Shown here: one piece after another, positions 1 to 9,224 of the stretch
Numbering within the stretch: position 1 is the stretch's first letter
Layout: every line of letters begins with the position of its first letter
Origin: Lingula anatina
Lineage: Eukaryota; Brachiopoda; Lingulata; Lingulida; Lingulidae
Reading direction: 5' to 3'
DNA length: 29,214 bases
NCBI RefSeq assembly: GCF_001039355.2
Contig: NW_019773775.1
Coordinates: 4,937-34,150, forward strand
The notes under the pieces: generated by a model
The model's input: the letters and a program-made list of their open reading frames with translations, nothing else
Database searches by the model: none
Told to the model about the DNA's origin: nothing
Position numbers and translations under genes: made by a program

Positions 1-650
1 GAGGGGGTTAAAGATAAAATGAAAAATATATATTATTTATAAAATTCAAAGGGGGAGGGGGGTTAATATAATGATCTCCTGCTGACGATCTTCCGCGAAC
101 GAAGTTCCCTAAATCCCTTGAACTAATATGGAAATTGCATTTCATTCTTGCTTACATCGCAAACGATCTCCCGATGATGATATGAAAATTGCCTGACGAT
201 CTTACGCGAACAAAGTCTTGACGATAGGCCTATTACGCGAACGATTCTCCGCTGAAGATATGCCGTGAGCGGGGGAAGGGGGAGTTAAAGATAAAATGAA
301 AAATATATATTATTTATAAAATTCAAAGGGGGAGAGGGGATTAAAATAATGATCTCCTGCTGACGATCTTCCACGAACGAAGTTCCCTTGAACTAATATG
401 AAAAGTGCATTTTATTCTCGCTTACATCGCGAACGATCTCCCGAAGAAGATATGAAGATTGCCTTTTCGTCTCTCTCGAATCGCAAACGCTGATCTCCCG
501 CTGATGATCTTATGCGAACGGAGTCAGCTACAAATATGAAAATTATCTTCTCGTCTCGTTTTGATCGCGAACAATCTGTTGACGATATTACGCGAACGAT
601 TCTCCGCTGAAGATATGAATATTGCCATCTCGTCCCATTCGCATTGCGAA
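1..650. repeat. Tandem satellite-like array, two long units with nested subrepeats
   Basis: A block starting at base 8 (TTAAAGATAAAATG...) returns at base 285, so the long period is about 277 bp, with few substitutions over the first 150 bp. Inside each unit a shorter motif recurs in varied form: CGAACGATCTCCCG, TGAAGATATGAA and TTACGCGAACGATTCTCCGC (for example 231-260 and 588-617). The array continues in degraded form to about 650. It probably extends beyond the left edge of the window. No coding function is evident. Confidence 0.85.
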
Positions 651-1106
651 CGATCTCAATGTACGAGCCAGGTAATCGTCAAATGGTCCTAAGTTGAACA
701 TGGACATGAATAGAAGTGACGGATACATTTCACTTCGAGATAATATCTTGATTTTTTCATTGTCTTCCTCATTTAGGACAGCCGCCGATAACAATAACGG
801 CATTACAAATGACAAAGCCGCGGCCTGTGACTTCTATTTACCGGCTTGATAATGCACCTTAAGCCAGGTAATAGTAATGAAACTAAAGACAAAAGGCCGA
901 CGTTCCTCCAATTGAGAACGGGAATTCACATCTAAACCATCTATATTGTGAGTAACCGCTCGCAGGGGCGCACTATTGTTCCTATCTCCCATTGAGAGCG
1001 TTATCGGCAATGATATCCTGATCGTATCATTGTCTTGAATCAACTGACGCATTACCTTCATGTTTGAGCTGGACAACGCGGCCATATTTGGTGACGAACT
1101 TTTCAA
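588..1106 (-). other. Two related minus-strand open segments, possible exon duplication
   Basis: Two open segments, 834-1106 and 588-815, share related sequence on the minus strand. GACAATGATACGATCAGGAT in the first matches GACAATGAAAAAATCAAGAT in the second, and both later carry ATTACCTGGCT. In protein terms the pairs are DNDTIRIS versus DNEKIKIL and TITWLK versus FDDYLAR. The upstream segment ends at a donor-like site (GCCG/GTAAAT near 838). I do not recognise a domain. They could be neighbouring duplicated exons of the gene that includes the exon at 1277-1417, or old repeat sequence. No complete phase-consistent model could be built. Confidence 0.3.
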
Positions 1107-1276
1107 AAATTATCGAGTACCTCATTTTCAAGGTCGACGAAGTTTTCAAAGGGAAAAAAATTACGTCGGCGGAAAATCGTCTGCCGACGAAATTTTCAAG
1201 AACGACGAAATTTTCAAGACTTTACCGTAACACATATTTTTACAACAGTATTAAACATTTCACTGTAGCGTCTCAC

Positions 1277-1417
1277 CTGCCCATACATGGACCTTGTACG
1301 GGTGCTTTGGTTTGCTGCGCAGTGGGCAGGGTGGACTTATGTCGTTCCCGTCTTCATCCCTGATGACTTTCCAAAAAATATATCGACCATTCATGTAGAT
1401 TTCCACGGTGCACTCAC
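1277..1417 (-). CDS. Internal exon of an unrecognised minus-strand gene
   Basis: Read on the minus strand, this 141-nt stretch has an acceptor (TTCAGCTAG just before it) and a strong donor (GGCAG/GTGAGA just after). It stays open in one frame and encodes about 46 residues containing ECTVEIYMNGRYIFWKVIRD and later PPCPLRSKPKHPYKVHVWA. The composition (aromatic, charged, two cysteines, a beta-strand-like pattern) looks like real protein. The exon enters after a phase-1 junction and leaves in phase 1. I do not recognise the family. A possible upstream exon lies near 1640-1770 (acceptor TTTTAACAG, open segment containing WVKSVMGYCQLVRIVNRPKR), but the phases were not reconciled. Confidence 0.5.
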
Positions 1418-1635
1418 CTAGCTGAAGTGAATGCACAAATAAGATAAATAAGACACATTTTGAAACTCAAAAAGCAAATTCAAGAAAAGAAATAATATTT
1501 GTATACCTTTTCAACAACGGTGCTAATATCTATAGATTTACAAAGTGAGTGGAATACCCGGTAATAGATCTTAAACAACAATACATGTTGGTTTTTGACA
1601 CTTTAAAACACAACGTCCTCGAACTTTTTCTATAC

Positions 1636-1770
1636 TGCCAGGGCCTCGCAGCACCAGTTCACTCGTTTCGGACGGTTCACGATCCTAACAAGCTGGCAGT
1701 AGCCCATCACACTTTTCACCCAGCCAACCTTCTTCCTGAATCTCCGCACAGCGCTGGATGACACAAGCAG
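1636..1770 (-). CDS. Possible exon of an unrecognised minus-strand gene
   Basis: Reading leftward from about 1770, an acceptor-like TTTTAACAG is followed by an open segment. It contains SSSAVRRFRKKVGWVKSV and ends near a weak donor (GGCA/GTATAG). A second frame of the same segment is also open for a while and is cysteine-rich (CAEIQEEGWLGEKCDG), so the frame is not certain. It lies directly upstream, on the minus strand, of the better exon at 1277-1417 and may belong with it. No family was recognised. Confidence 0.25.
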
Positions 1771-2096
1771 ACCTGTTAAAACGAACGAAAAAGAGTGGTA
1801 TTTATATGAACATTCAGTCAATAATTTATTATTTCTTCACTGTATGAAAAAGTCAATTTGACAAATTACAGTGTATGTTAACCACTATGTGCCAGATGCT
1901 TTCTCTTGTTTAGCTCAATGAGGAGTAGATTTCCTAACATTTCCTCCATTTGATGCACGATGATCGCCACGGTAAAATTTCAATGTGCGTCATTTTAAAT
2001 ACATCTTCAATGGTATCATTACATAATTATTACCTGCACCTTACTTACTTTTTTTATGGTATCAAATAACAATTTAGCTATGCTTTTCTCCATCTT

Positions 2097-2580
2097 CATT
2101 AGATTAGATTAGATTAGCATTGATTTCTGATTCAGGTTCCTACTGGATCCTCTTTATCGGACTCTTCCTCCAAAACTAACTTGTGACTTCTTATGATGTT
2201 GATTTCGGACCTATAATTGTCATATTTGAGTTCCTGGTCATCCCGCCACTTGTCTAGTAATCTGTTCTTAAAAGAGTTAAGGCTTTTTGCCCTGACAACT
2301 TGATCTGGTAGGCTATTCCATATTTGTGTTGTACGCACAATGAAGCTGTATTTTCTCAAGTCTAATTTGGCTCTTTGAGGGAATAGCTTGAAACGATTTC
2401 CTCTATTACCAAACCTATGTGAATGACTGGACCATAATTTGATAAAATCTCTAGTTGATTCGTCATATCTCCCAGTGACTAGTTTGTACATCTCAATCAT
2501 TTCCCCTCTCACCCTCCTATAGCTAAGTGTTGGTAGCCCAAGTTTACGTAATTTTTCTGGGTAACTAAGGTTAATCATGT
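2097..2580 (-). mobile_element. CR1-like non-LTR retrotransposon, 5'-truncated copy (3' end)
   Basis: The minus strand encodes the C-terminal tail of a LINE reverse transcriptase (stop at 2132). It begins LSYPEKLRKLGLPTLSYRR and continues with the typical RGEMIEMYKL, LRKYSFIVRTTQIWNSLP and SLNSFKNRLLDKW blocks seen in CR1/Jockey-type ORF2 ends. The element stops at a run of four AATCT units (plus-strand ATTAG, 2099-2117), a microsatellite-like 3' tail as in CR1/L2-type elements. The catalytic palm and the endonuclease are absent, so this is a dead 5'-truncated insertion. The reading frame is still intact for about 148 codons, so the insertion is fairly young. Confidence 0.85.
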
Positions 2581-2584
2581 CATC

Positions 2585-2671
2585 CTATAAGTTAGTTGTT
2601 AAAAGACACATTTCATCTTGAACAACGACTCTCTCTGATACGATGATAATGTCCTTGCCTTCATCATCTAT
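2585..2671 (-). CDS. Possible terminal exon of an unrecognised gene
   Basis: Immediately upstream of the LINE fragment on the minus strand, an acceptor (ATATTTTAG) is followed by 28 open codons and a TAG stop. They encode IDDEGKDIIIVSERVVVQDE and a short tail. The acidic then hydrophobic pattern looks protein-like, but the exon is short and no family is recognisable. It may be the last exon of the minus-strand gene whose other exons lie between 2742 and 4410. Confidence 0.3.
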   Translation of the reverse strand: MDDEGKDIIIVSERVVVQDEMCLLTTNL

Positions 2672-2741
2672 CTAAAATATGATAGTTATAAATATATATT
2701 TAGAAACATGTCCCATCTTTACCTGCTTTAGGGATCTTGTC

Positions 2742-2947
2742 CTAACTAACTGAGGCATGTATTGCCATGGGCAATTCACTTGTTATACCCTCCTTGCTTG
2801 TTATTAAGAAAAGTCCCTCAGCAATTTCTTTATTCATTGCTGTTTCCCCCTCTAACTCTTCCGTTAAGAAGACGAAATCCCCATCGTCAGAGGAGGAAAA
2901 ACGGCAATCAGAGTCAACTGTTCCTCCACATCCATGCTTGGTTGTAT
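2742..2947 (-). CDS. Possible exon, unrecognised minus-strand gene
   Basis: An acceptor (TTCATTTCAG, ending at 2948 on the minus strand) opens an acidic, serine-rich segment. One frame runs 67 codons to a stop at 2742 and contains CRFSSSDDGDFVFLTEEL. In the frame that continues in phase from the exon at 3521-3762 the segment instead reads MDVEEQLTLIAVFPP and stops after 27 codons. Both readings are plausible and I cannot choose. The segment sits downstream of the OB-like exon on the same strand and may be its 3' end. Confidence 0.35.
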
Positions 2948-3520
2948 CTGAAATGAACAAAGAATACATACCTAAAACATTGTATTTGTTATTTATTATA
3001 TAAAACATTTAATTGTAGTGAAATTACAGGTCTAAGGACAGTGTTGACCTGGGTACAGTACCAGTATGTGTATTCTTGCTTGTTGGGATGAAATCATGCA
3101 TGTATGGTTTATATTCAAGTTTTACGTTTGGAAGCACAGTTTTAAAAAGGAAAAGACGTCGACATGGATAAATGAAAACACTGAGATGTGTTTGATAATT
3201 TTTGGAATCATGTTTGTTGGTATTAACACTGAAAGTTTCTAAATTGCATAAAAATTGTAATGATGAGAACAATATAAGTTGCACGGAGGGCAATTTTTTG
3301 TGTGAAATGAACTGAATTTTGGTGCCATTCTGAACAGATTTTAAAACATTTATTCCTAGTAATATGAAGTAGTTATTGACATCTTTGCATGGTTTAATTT
3401 AATATAGTAATAATTATTAATGGATGGATATACAGTGATATGGAATTGTTTGATTGAAATACCCTCATCAACATATAAAGAATGTTTAGTATGGATTACA
3501 AAAAAAAAACAAGTTGTTAC

Positions 3521-3762
3521 CTCCACATCTTTTGCATCATTAATTTGACATACTAGGCGTTTTTCAAATGAGTTGAATTTTATTCTTCCACGAAATTCTG
3601 CAGAACTGCCGACCTTGACTGGTGAAGATGAGGCATCACAACACAAGTTTACAGGAATTGAATCTGTTCCATCTTCTACTGTGATGGTAGTCATTTTGGT
3701 GGCTACTCCTTTTACCATAAGGTCCTTTGTCCTTTTTCGTCTAAATGTGACTGTCCAACTTG
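3521..3762 (-). CDS. Exon encoding an OB-fold-like segment
   Basis: On the minus strand this 242-nt exon has an acceptor (ATATTCCAG) and a donor (GTGGAG/GTAACA). It encodes about 80 residues: a basic start (WTVTFRRKRTKD), then TTITVEDGTDSIPVNLCCD, VKVGSSAEFRGRIKF and NSFEKRLVCQI. Short beta-strands with the TVEDGTDSIPV turn, then a V..G....RG hairpin, resemble single OB-fold nucleic-acid-binding domains of the RPA/tRNA-anticodon kind. That is inference from the pattern only. The exon probably belongs with those at 3997-4141 and 4204-4410, but the direct junction to 3997 is out of phase, so an exon between them is missing or the boundary is wrong. Confidence 0.5.
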
Positions 3763-3996
3763 CTGGAATATAGTACAATAAGATGCATATGCATATAATA
3801 ACAGTGGTGATGTAGATGTAGAGCAAAATTAGGTATAATAGAATGTTATGAGATTAACCTTGATTTCAGCCATTTGAAGCAACTTTATGTGAATGTAGTA
3901 ATAGTTAACAAAAATTATAGAAATAAGTTTTGTATGAATCAGTTTAAAAAAATAAAGACAGGTAGTTGAAATCACAGTAAAAAAACTATTAATAAC

Positions 3997-4410
3997 CTTT
4001 GTTACTTTTCCTTTAAATAGTGCCTTAATGCACCCTTTTCCATGCATCTTTTTCACTTTTTCAATGGATGATATTTTTGGTAACACCATGTTGCGTGCAA
4101 CATCCACAAAATCTTTGGGAATTTCCTCATCGCAATTTGTCCTACAATAGAAGAGAAGTAGAAACACTTGTATAAAAAATTATAATTCACAAGTATCTTT
4201 AACCATTCTAAAACCACATGGACGCTCAGTGTTGTTGTATTTTCATTTTGTGAAAAGGACAAAATTTTACAACGATCACAAGATCTATCTTGGTATGGGA
4301 ACGATGCCTTAGCTTCTCCTGTGTGTTCAATTCTCATAGCCAACTTGACATTGTGTTGTTGCTTCTTTGCTGCCAAGTTCCAAACTGACTTCATCATTAG
4401 CCAGCCTTCT
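3997..4410 (-). CDS. Two phase-matched exons of the same unrecognised minus-strand gene
   Basis: Exon 4204 to about 4410 (acceptor ACTAAGAAG, donor GAATG/GTTAAAG) encodes WLMMKSVWNLAAKKQQHNV and, further on, a CDRCKIL motif. It joins in phase, by completing a TGG codon, to exon 3997-4141 (acceptor ATTGTAG, donor AAAG/GTTATT). That exon encodes TNCDEEIPKDFVDVARNM and a lysine-rich end (KGKVTK). The clean join across a 62-nt intron is good evidence of real coding sequence, though the intron is very short. No catalytic motif is visible. Together with the OB-like exon downstream it may encode a nucleic-acid-binding protein. Confidence 0.5.
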
Positions 4411-4570
4411 TAGTAAAATGGTAGAACAACACTTAATGTTAATGAATAAATTCTTTTTACTGCTTGTCTAGGGAGATAAAAATCTGTTTGTCCCTGATTT
4501 ACCACTTGTGAATTATGAATATGATAATACTCAACAGACTGCAACCAAAAGTGTCACTTAAGTTGTCAGT

Positions 4571-4745
4571 TTGTTTTGGAGACAACAGTTCTTCGATTAA
4601 TGTCCCTATGTTTTGTAGCTTTCTCTGTGTCATCAAATCTGTTGAATGCAGCTGTAATGAGAATGCCTAAAATCAACAGCATTTTAGCAACATTTCCATC
4701 AGATGTCTCTTTCACCTTAAAAAATTCCTGCCACTTTTTTTTAGA
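4571..4745 (-). CDS. Open minus-strand segment, possible exon remnant
   Basis: Reading from about 4745 leftward, one frame stays open for 55 codons. It contains KWQEFFKVKETSDGNVAKML and later NRFDDTEKATKHRDINRRTV before a stop near 4547. The content is mixed hydrophobic and charged, and looks protein-like rather than random. It lies between the minisatellite and the OB-like exons, on the same strand as the YqaJ remnant upstream. No family was recognised and no clear splice sites were found. Confidence 0.25.
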
Positions 4746-4758
4746 TTTCTATGTGTTT

Positions 4759-4903
4759 TTATGTACCAATATGTATCAGTTTATGTACCAATATGTACCA
4801 GTTTATGTACCAATATGTACCAATATATGTACCAATACGTACCAATTTATGTACCAATATGTACCAGTTTATGTACCAATATGTACCAATATATGTACCA
4901 ATT
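4759..4903. repeat. 22-bp minisatellite (ATGTACCAATATGTACCAGTTT type)
   Basis: About six and a half copies of a 22-bp unit sit here. Each unit is two 11-mers based on ATGTACCAATA and ATGTACCAGTTT, with variants such as ATACGTACC. All three plus-strand frames through it are open and translate to repeated YVPICTN or CTNMYQ. That is a property of the repeat and not evidence of a gene. Confidence 0.95.
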
Positions 4904-5169
4904 AAAACCTTTCAGTTTTGTACTGATATTGTGGTATTTTTCTCATTATGTACAGTTACAGATCTGAATTTATAAAAAATCAAGTTCTTTCTCTAGTGGA
5001 GAAAACACAGCCAGCAAAACCCACACTGCATGCATTGGGTTTTGACATGTTTTGTATCTTGGAGGAGCCTTTGCAGTTTGGTAAAATTCACCAGACCTGT
5101 ATGCATCTTAGCATTTTTTAAATGCGTCCATTAGTTTTCACTTGATGTTTTGCACTTTCTAAATAGTAC

Positions 5170-5640
5170 TTGATCTGCCTTTTGAAACTCTTCCCTCACC
5201 ATTTTGGTGAAAACCAAACCTACACGATTGAAAAGTATCAGATTGGTAACAGTCTGACCATCATTAAATTATGACAAGGCCAGATACAAACCAAGTGTCA
5301 CATACAACACTGGGGGTTTGGTACTGGTCTTTATATATCACAGCTGGTAAAGGGACATTTAACCTCAGGTGTTGTTGTTTCATTTTAATTAAAATGATTC
5401 TGTCAGGTGTACTTGCCAAGTATGGATACTGTGCTGATACAAACATGCCACATGGAAATGTTCTGACACCTGATGTCTCTTCATACTTGTTGACAGCTAT
5501 GTGTTCATACTGACATCCATGTTGGAATGATGGTCCATCAACCTTCTTATGTCACACAAAAGATTTGGCAAGTTTAATTCTATCAGTTCTAACTGTGCAC
5601 TTGCAAATTTTTCCAAAGGTAGAAGAGGTTAAACGGATAC
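5170..5640 (-). pseudogene. YqaJ-type nuclease domain, decayed
   Basis: The minus strand reads in family order. GKICKCTVRTDRIKLAKSF (about 5610-5550) is ended by a TGA. VDGPSFQHGCQYEHIAVNKY, FPCGMFVSAQYPYLASTPD and, after a frameshift near 5385, TTTPEVKCPFTSCD (5353-5380) then follow. This is the YqaJ recombinase/exonuclease fold of the PD-(D/E)XK group. It shows the N-terminal GRIxK, the G.xxE..A...Y helix, the P.G.F....P.L.ASPD strand and the E-V-K metal-binding motif. The usual ASPDG reads STPDR here. The internal stop and frameshift indicate a pseudogene or decayed element-derived copy. A possible C-terminal remnant (FTKMVREEFQKADQVLF) reads at about 5200. Confidence 0.7.
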
Positions 5641-6088
5641 AGTGCTCTTTTATCCTTTGCTTGTCCTTGCTTTAATTGTTTCCATATGTTTCTCTCAATG
5701 TGGTCGATCTGCACTATACTGATGCTCTTAACTCCTCAGTTACTATGTCAATTGCAAAATATAACTGGTTCAGATTTTTCCTATTTTTTTAAAGAAAAGT
5801 GTAATTAATTATATAAGCTCCCCAAGTAACAAGGAGTGCAAAAATACCTTTACAGCTCTCTTTCAACCTTTTTTCATTCCTTTCTTTAGATCATTATTTA
5901 TTAGGACTGTAGTATTTAAAAATTGACATGAGTTTGGATTTGAGATGTGAGCATCCAATAAGTAAGATCTGTGTAGTCTTACCATCTGGACAGAAACTAC
6001 AATCAGGTGAATCAGTATAGTGCCTGGAAATGGCCTTTGTTTCTTACACCATACCCTCCAAACTCCCTTTGTAGATGGATCATTCCTG

Positions 6089-6320
6089 CTATATTAATCT
6101 ATAGGTATGGGAATGGGGTCTTACAAATGTCTTCAGTGCAAAAACACACCAGACGTCTTCATGACCAACTAGTGGTTGACTGGACCGTTTTATTTTTTCC
6201 AGCACCTTTCTGTATGGCATGGTGGCTTCTAGGCAGCAGCTTGCTACATGGGCATGGCTTTTAATAATAAGGAACAGACAGTCAAAGACCAGTGAGTACA
6301 TCCCTAGCCTTCATCTCATC
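6089..6320 (-). pseudogene. SWIM-like zinc-finger remnant upstream of the YqaJ fragment
   Basis: On the minus strand the stretch encodes VFDCLFLIIKSHAHVASCCL and then EATMPYRKVLEKIKR. It resembles the end of a SWIM finger (CxC..CxH followed by VAALLxxLE), which commonly precedes the YqaJ domain in invertebrate YqaJ-family proteins. The first cysteines and spacing are degraded. Position and strand relative to the YqaJ remnant 500 bp downstream match the family's domain order. The link is inference, since the motif itself is weak. Confidence 0.4.
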
Positions 6321-6559
6321 CAGATATACAACACATGGGATGTGACAAGTTTTAGGACAAGTGGGATTTACACAGCCAGAGATGGGACTCAAGATAATAC
6401 GGTACGCAGTATTATTACTGTAACAGAAATATGTCAAATAAATTGTAAGGTCACTCAGTTGGAACCAGTTGATTATATTCTAAAATGATTTTTTTCTTGT
6501 TTTGAAAAATAAGTGAATGATATGATTATATGGTACTTTTATATTGTATTTTTCCAGGA

Positions 6560-6667
6560 CTTAGGCCCACTTTCAGGAGGTCCAAGCCCAACATTGCTTG
6601 ATTGTCTTTTAAGCAGAGGAGGAAGTTACATATGGAGAATTCTTGAGATTTTCAGGAGAGGTTGCAG
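6560..6667 (+). other. Exon-like segment, unrecognised
   Basis: An acceptor (TTTTTCCAG) is followed by an open segment starting DLGPLSGGPSPTLLDCLL. The segment ends at GTTGCAG/GTAATA, a donor-like site. Splice signals on both sides and an open frame make an exon possible, but it has no recognisable domain and no phase-matched partner. A transcribed non-coding sequence or chance is equally possible. Confidence 0.25.
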
Positions 6668-6807
6668 GTAATAATTAGATAGTTTTTCATTTTAAATTGA
6701 CAAAAACCTTGTGTTGGTGTTATAAATTTAATTTTTTTTGTTTCACATTGTCAGTAAATAATTGAAATGAGTTGTTTCTGTAGAACACAGACAGTGTAGG
6801 TTGCCCT

Positions 6808-6897
6808 CTAAGGACCCATTCCCAATGAAACTACTGTTCTATGTAGATAGATCCAGCTCCACGGGGACTCTTGCTGAATGCAATCAGACTAACATGG
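6808..6897 (-). mobile_element. Diverged end of the 7861-8076 MITE family
   Basis: In reverse complement this reads CTGATTGCATTCAGCAAGAG, then CTGGATCTATCTACATAGAAC, then GGGAATGGGTCC. It matches the segment at 24505-24590 closely and the termini of the MITE at 7861-8076 more weakly (GATCGATCTA and the GGGAAT..GCCC end). Confidence 0.55.
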
Positions 6898-7063
6898 CTC
6901 ATAATAGTGGGCAAGTCTACTTTTAAGTTGGGTTTGTTTTTGGAAAAATTACCAACTGCTGCTTCTTTATTGTAGAAGTTTCTTGTTGAGGTTTGACAAT
7001 GATAATAGAGAGCTACTTATTTTGGGAACAAATTATTAATGAATCACATTTTTTCCTTTTCAG

Positions 7064-7341
7064 CTGGCAGAAGAAAAGGGATTAGTATAATCAAATGTTA
7101 TGGCCTTCATCACTGGACTGATGGACATTTAATTTCTGGGATTTCAGTACCAACCAAAAGTCACATTCTCTTTTACTGCAGACGCTTTTATGCATGCGCA
7201 CAGAAACTGGTATTATGTGCATGTGCACTGAACTTACGATTGCCCTTGCAAGAAACATCACAAGAACAACTATTTGAGTTGTGGGACTTAGCTTTGCTGT
7301 CATCACACATATTTATATGTTATAGAAATGTCACACACTGA
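7064..7341. other. Uncertain coding-like stretch
   Basis: A plus-strand frame is open from the acceptor-like TTTTCAG at about 7063 for 90 codons. On the minus strand another frame reads NSCSCDVSCKGNRKFSAHAH, a cysteine-rich pattern. Neither is recognisable, and I cannot tell which strand, if either, is coding. It lies between the YqaJ remnant and a repeat-rich region. Confidence 0.2.
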
Positions 7342-7425
7342 GTGTGTTGTTAGTGTAGTTTATCTGTTAGAAATGGATCGAGATTATTATCATATTTTTA
7401 TTCACTGAGATGAACCTTCAATTGT

Positions 7426-7433
<8 letters not shown>

Positions 7434-7467
<34 letters not shown>

Positions 7468-7483
7468 GGAGAGAGAGAGAGAG
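7434..7483. repeat. GA microsatellite
   Basis: About 50 bases of GA dinucleotide repeat, preceded by GTGTGTGT and interrupted once by AAGAGGGA. Confidence 0.97.
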
Positions 7484-7600
7484 GTAAATTAAGAAATTTC
7501 AAATGGAAATGGTGAAGGTTTTGAAAGCCAGCTTGGCATATAATTATATACACTGTGCATGATGTCAGTCTGTAAATACTGACAAGTTGAGAAGGTTTGT

Positions 7601-7601
<1 letters not shown>

Positions 7602-7641
<40 letters not shown>
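7602..7641. repeat. Poly-T run, about 40 bases
   Basis: An uninterrupted T run of about 40 bases followed by CGATATTTCC. It could be the reversed poly-A tail of an inserted retroposed sequence, but no element is recognisable next to it. The true length is uncertain because sequencing of such runs is unreliable. Confidence 0.95.
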
Positions 7642-7860
7642 CGATATTTCCTGAATTATTCCTGATTATATACCGGGGTACATAAAAAGTATCTTTTAAG
7701 AGTACTTATAATACTCAGTAAAAAGAAAAAATATAGTGAAAATTATGTATGAGATTTAGTTACCACTTTGTTCATCTCGATGATTTGAGTAGAATGAGAC
7801 TGTTCTGTCTTAAATGTCATGGAACACAATACTGCAGTACATTGACAGCAGACAATCTAA

Positions 7861-8076
7861 GACCCCATTCCCAGAGATTAGATCGATCTACTTTAGATCG
7901 ACCTAACTCCCTGGGGGGTTCACGCTAGATAGCTGTCAGCCGAGCGGGCACGAAAGTTAATTACCCCCTTATTGCTTGTAGTAGGCGGGACGGACATTTA
8001 AGCCAGATTATCTGACAGTAATCTAGTGAGACTCCCCGCGGGGATAGATCGATCTAAAAGTTCTGGGAATACGCCC
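7861..8076. mobile_element. PIF/Harbinger-like MITE with TAA target duplication
   Basis: A 216-bp element is bounded by TAA on both sides (7858-7860 and 8077-8079). Its ends are inverted: GACCCCATTCCCAGA on the left and, in reverse complement, GGGCGTATTCCCAGA on the right. The similarity runs inward through TTAGATCGATCTA and a CCC..GGGG block for about 70 bp. Three-base TTA/TAA duplications and G-rich ends are typical of PIF/Harbinger elements. No transposase is encoded, so it is non-autonomous. Confidence 0.75.
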
Positions 8077-8638
8077 TAAGGGTGTTTTAAGTGTGTGTCA
8101 TGTTTGCTCTGCAGCTAAGTTCTGAAAACCAAGAAAATGGAACCAAGGTCCTCTTCCATTATTCCATGCACCATTATTCAGGCGAAATGCCTGCTTTGAA
8201 TTCAAAGATCCAAGTTTGTATATGATGTGAAGTCAAAATTTAAATACCAAATAAATATATTAGATATTTCAATAATGTGTTTTTATTTGTTCCTTTTATG
8301 GATTACATTTTTATTATTAATAAATACATTTTATTCAGAAAACTCACTCATATCTAATGAAATGCAGATAAAGAAATGTTTGCTTTCAGAAAAATTGATA
8401 AGATGGTAGTATTTGTTTATTTGAAAAATAACATGTTAAAGCATATATGCATCTGATTTAAGGTTGCCTGTAAGTTCTGTTAAAGTTCTGTTTAAGCTTT
8501 TTAAAATTCTACAATTAATAGCCAATCCTTACAGTTTTTGTTTTTTCATTCAGTCCCTTTTCTTATATTCAATAAAGTATTCAATAAATTTATAAATGCC
8601 TCAAATAGATCATTTAAAAGCCGCGTATCTTCTTTCTT

Positions 8639-8664
8639 GGGGGGGGGGGGGGGGGGGGGAGGGG
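8639..8664. repeat. Poly-G run
   Basis: Twenty-one G residues, an A and four more G residues. Length is uncertain in any assembly, and it may form quadruplex structure. Confidence 0.95.
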
Positions 8665-8889
8665 TTGTCTAAGGGGGAATAATCCAAAACAGTCGGTATA
8701 AACCAAACTATATTATGTTTTACTTTGAATTAACTGAGTGTCCCTGTTTGGTAAAAAGTAAGATTCATTTCTAAATTGAATTCTTTTGTCAATATTGTTC
8801 CAATGTTGTTTTATTCAGAGTTGTTTATAAAGTTACATAAAATCACAAAATGGACATACTCCTTGCCTTTAATAACAAAAATCTTCTTT

Positions 8890-9065
8890 AAACGAGGCTT
8901 CCGTACGAACAGAGGGTGGGCTATAACATACTGTAAATTACACGTACTTGTTGTGGTGAGAGGTGTTCAGTTTGGACCAAGGTCAGTGAAAGAAGCTTAT
9001 GACACAGTGCTGCTATTTCCACAATCAGTCCTCATATATAACGCTGACAACGGCAACATTCTGTT
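8890..9065 (+). pseudogene. Third, partial copy (C) of the exon unit duplicated at 16-19 kb
   Basis: CGAGGCTTCCGTACG, then GGTGAGAGGTGTTCAG followed by TTGGACC-AGGTCAGT, then CTGTTGTAAGTAC, appear in the same order and spacing as in copies A (15950-16185) and B (18015-18215). The likely exon is 8971-9065, between GTGTTCAG and TT/GTAAGT, and starts FGPRSVKEAYD, compared with KGPRSVEDGEE and IGPRSVENGEE in A and B. The rest of this exon has diverged and the downstream exons are not found, so this is a partial or decayed copy. The family is unrecognised. Confidence 0.5.
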
Positions 9066-9224
9066 GTAAGTACAGTGCAGACGAAGTTTTACAGCTCATT
9101 ACCATTGAAAATATCGGTCTACACGCTTCCTCTTGTTCCAACGTACTCGTATAATCACCAATCTTATACATGTATATTCTTTCCAACTCCAGGAGGAGGC
9201 GTGTTGATCTGTTCATGTAAGTTC

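Noticed and set aside
1-560. CRISPR-like spacing of repeats
   Set aside because: Units are long, variable and nested, with no constant repeat and unique spacers. The host is eukaryotic.
4576-4975. Plus-strand open frames of 70-110 codons
   Set aside because: Mostly the minisatellite read through. The tyrosine/cysteine repeats come from the 22-bp unit, and the non-repeat part is antisense to a better minus-strand segment.
8227-8409. Hydrophobic 60-codon open frame
   Set aside because: Explained by T-rich composition. No splice or start context.
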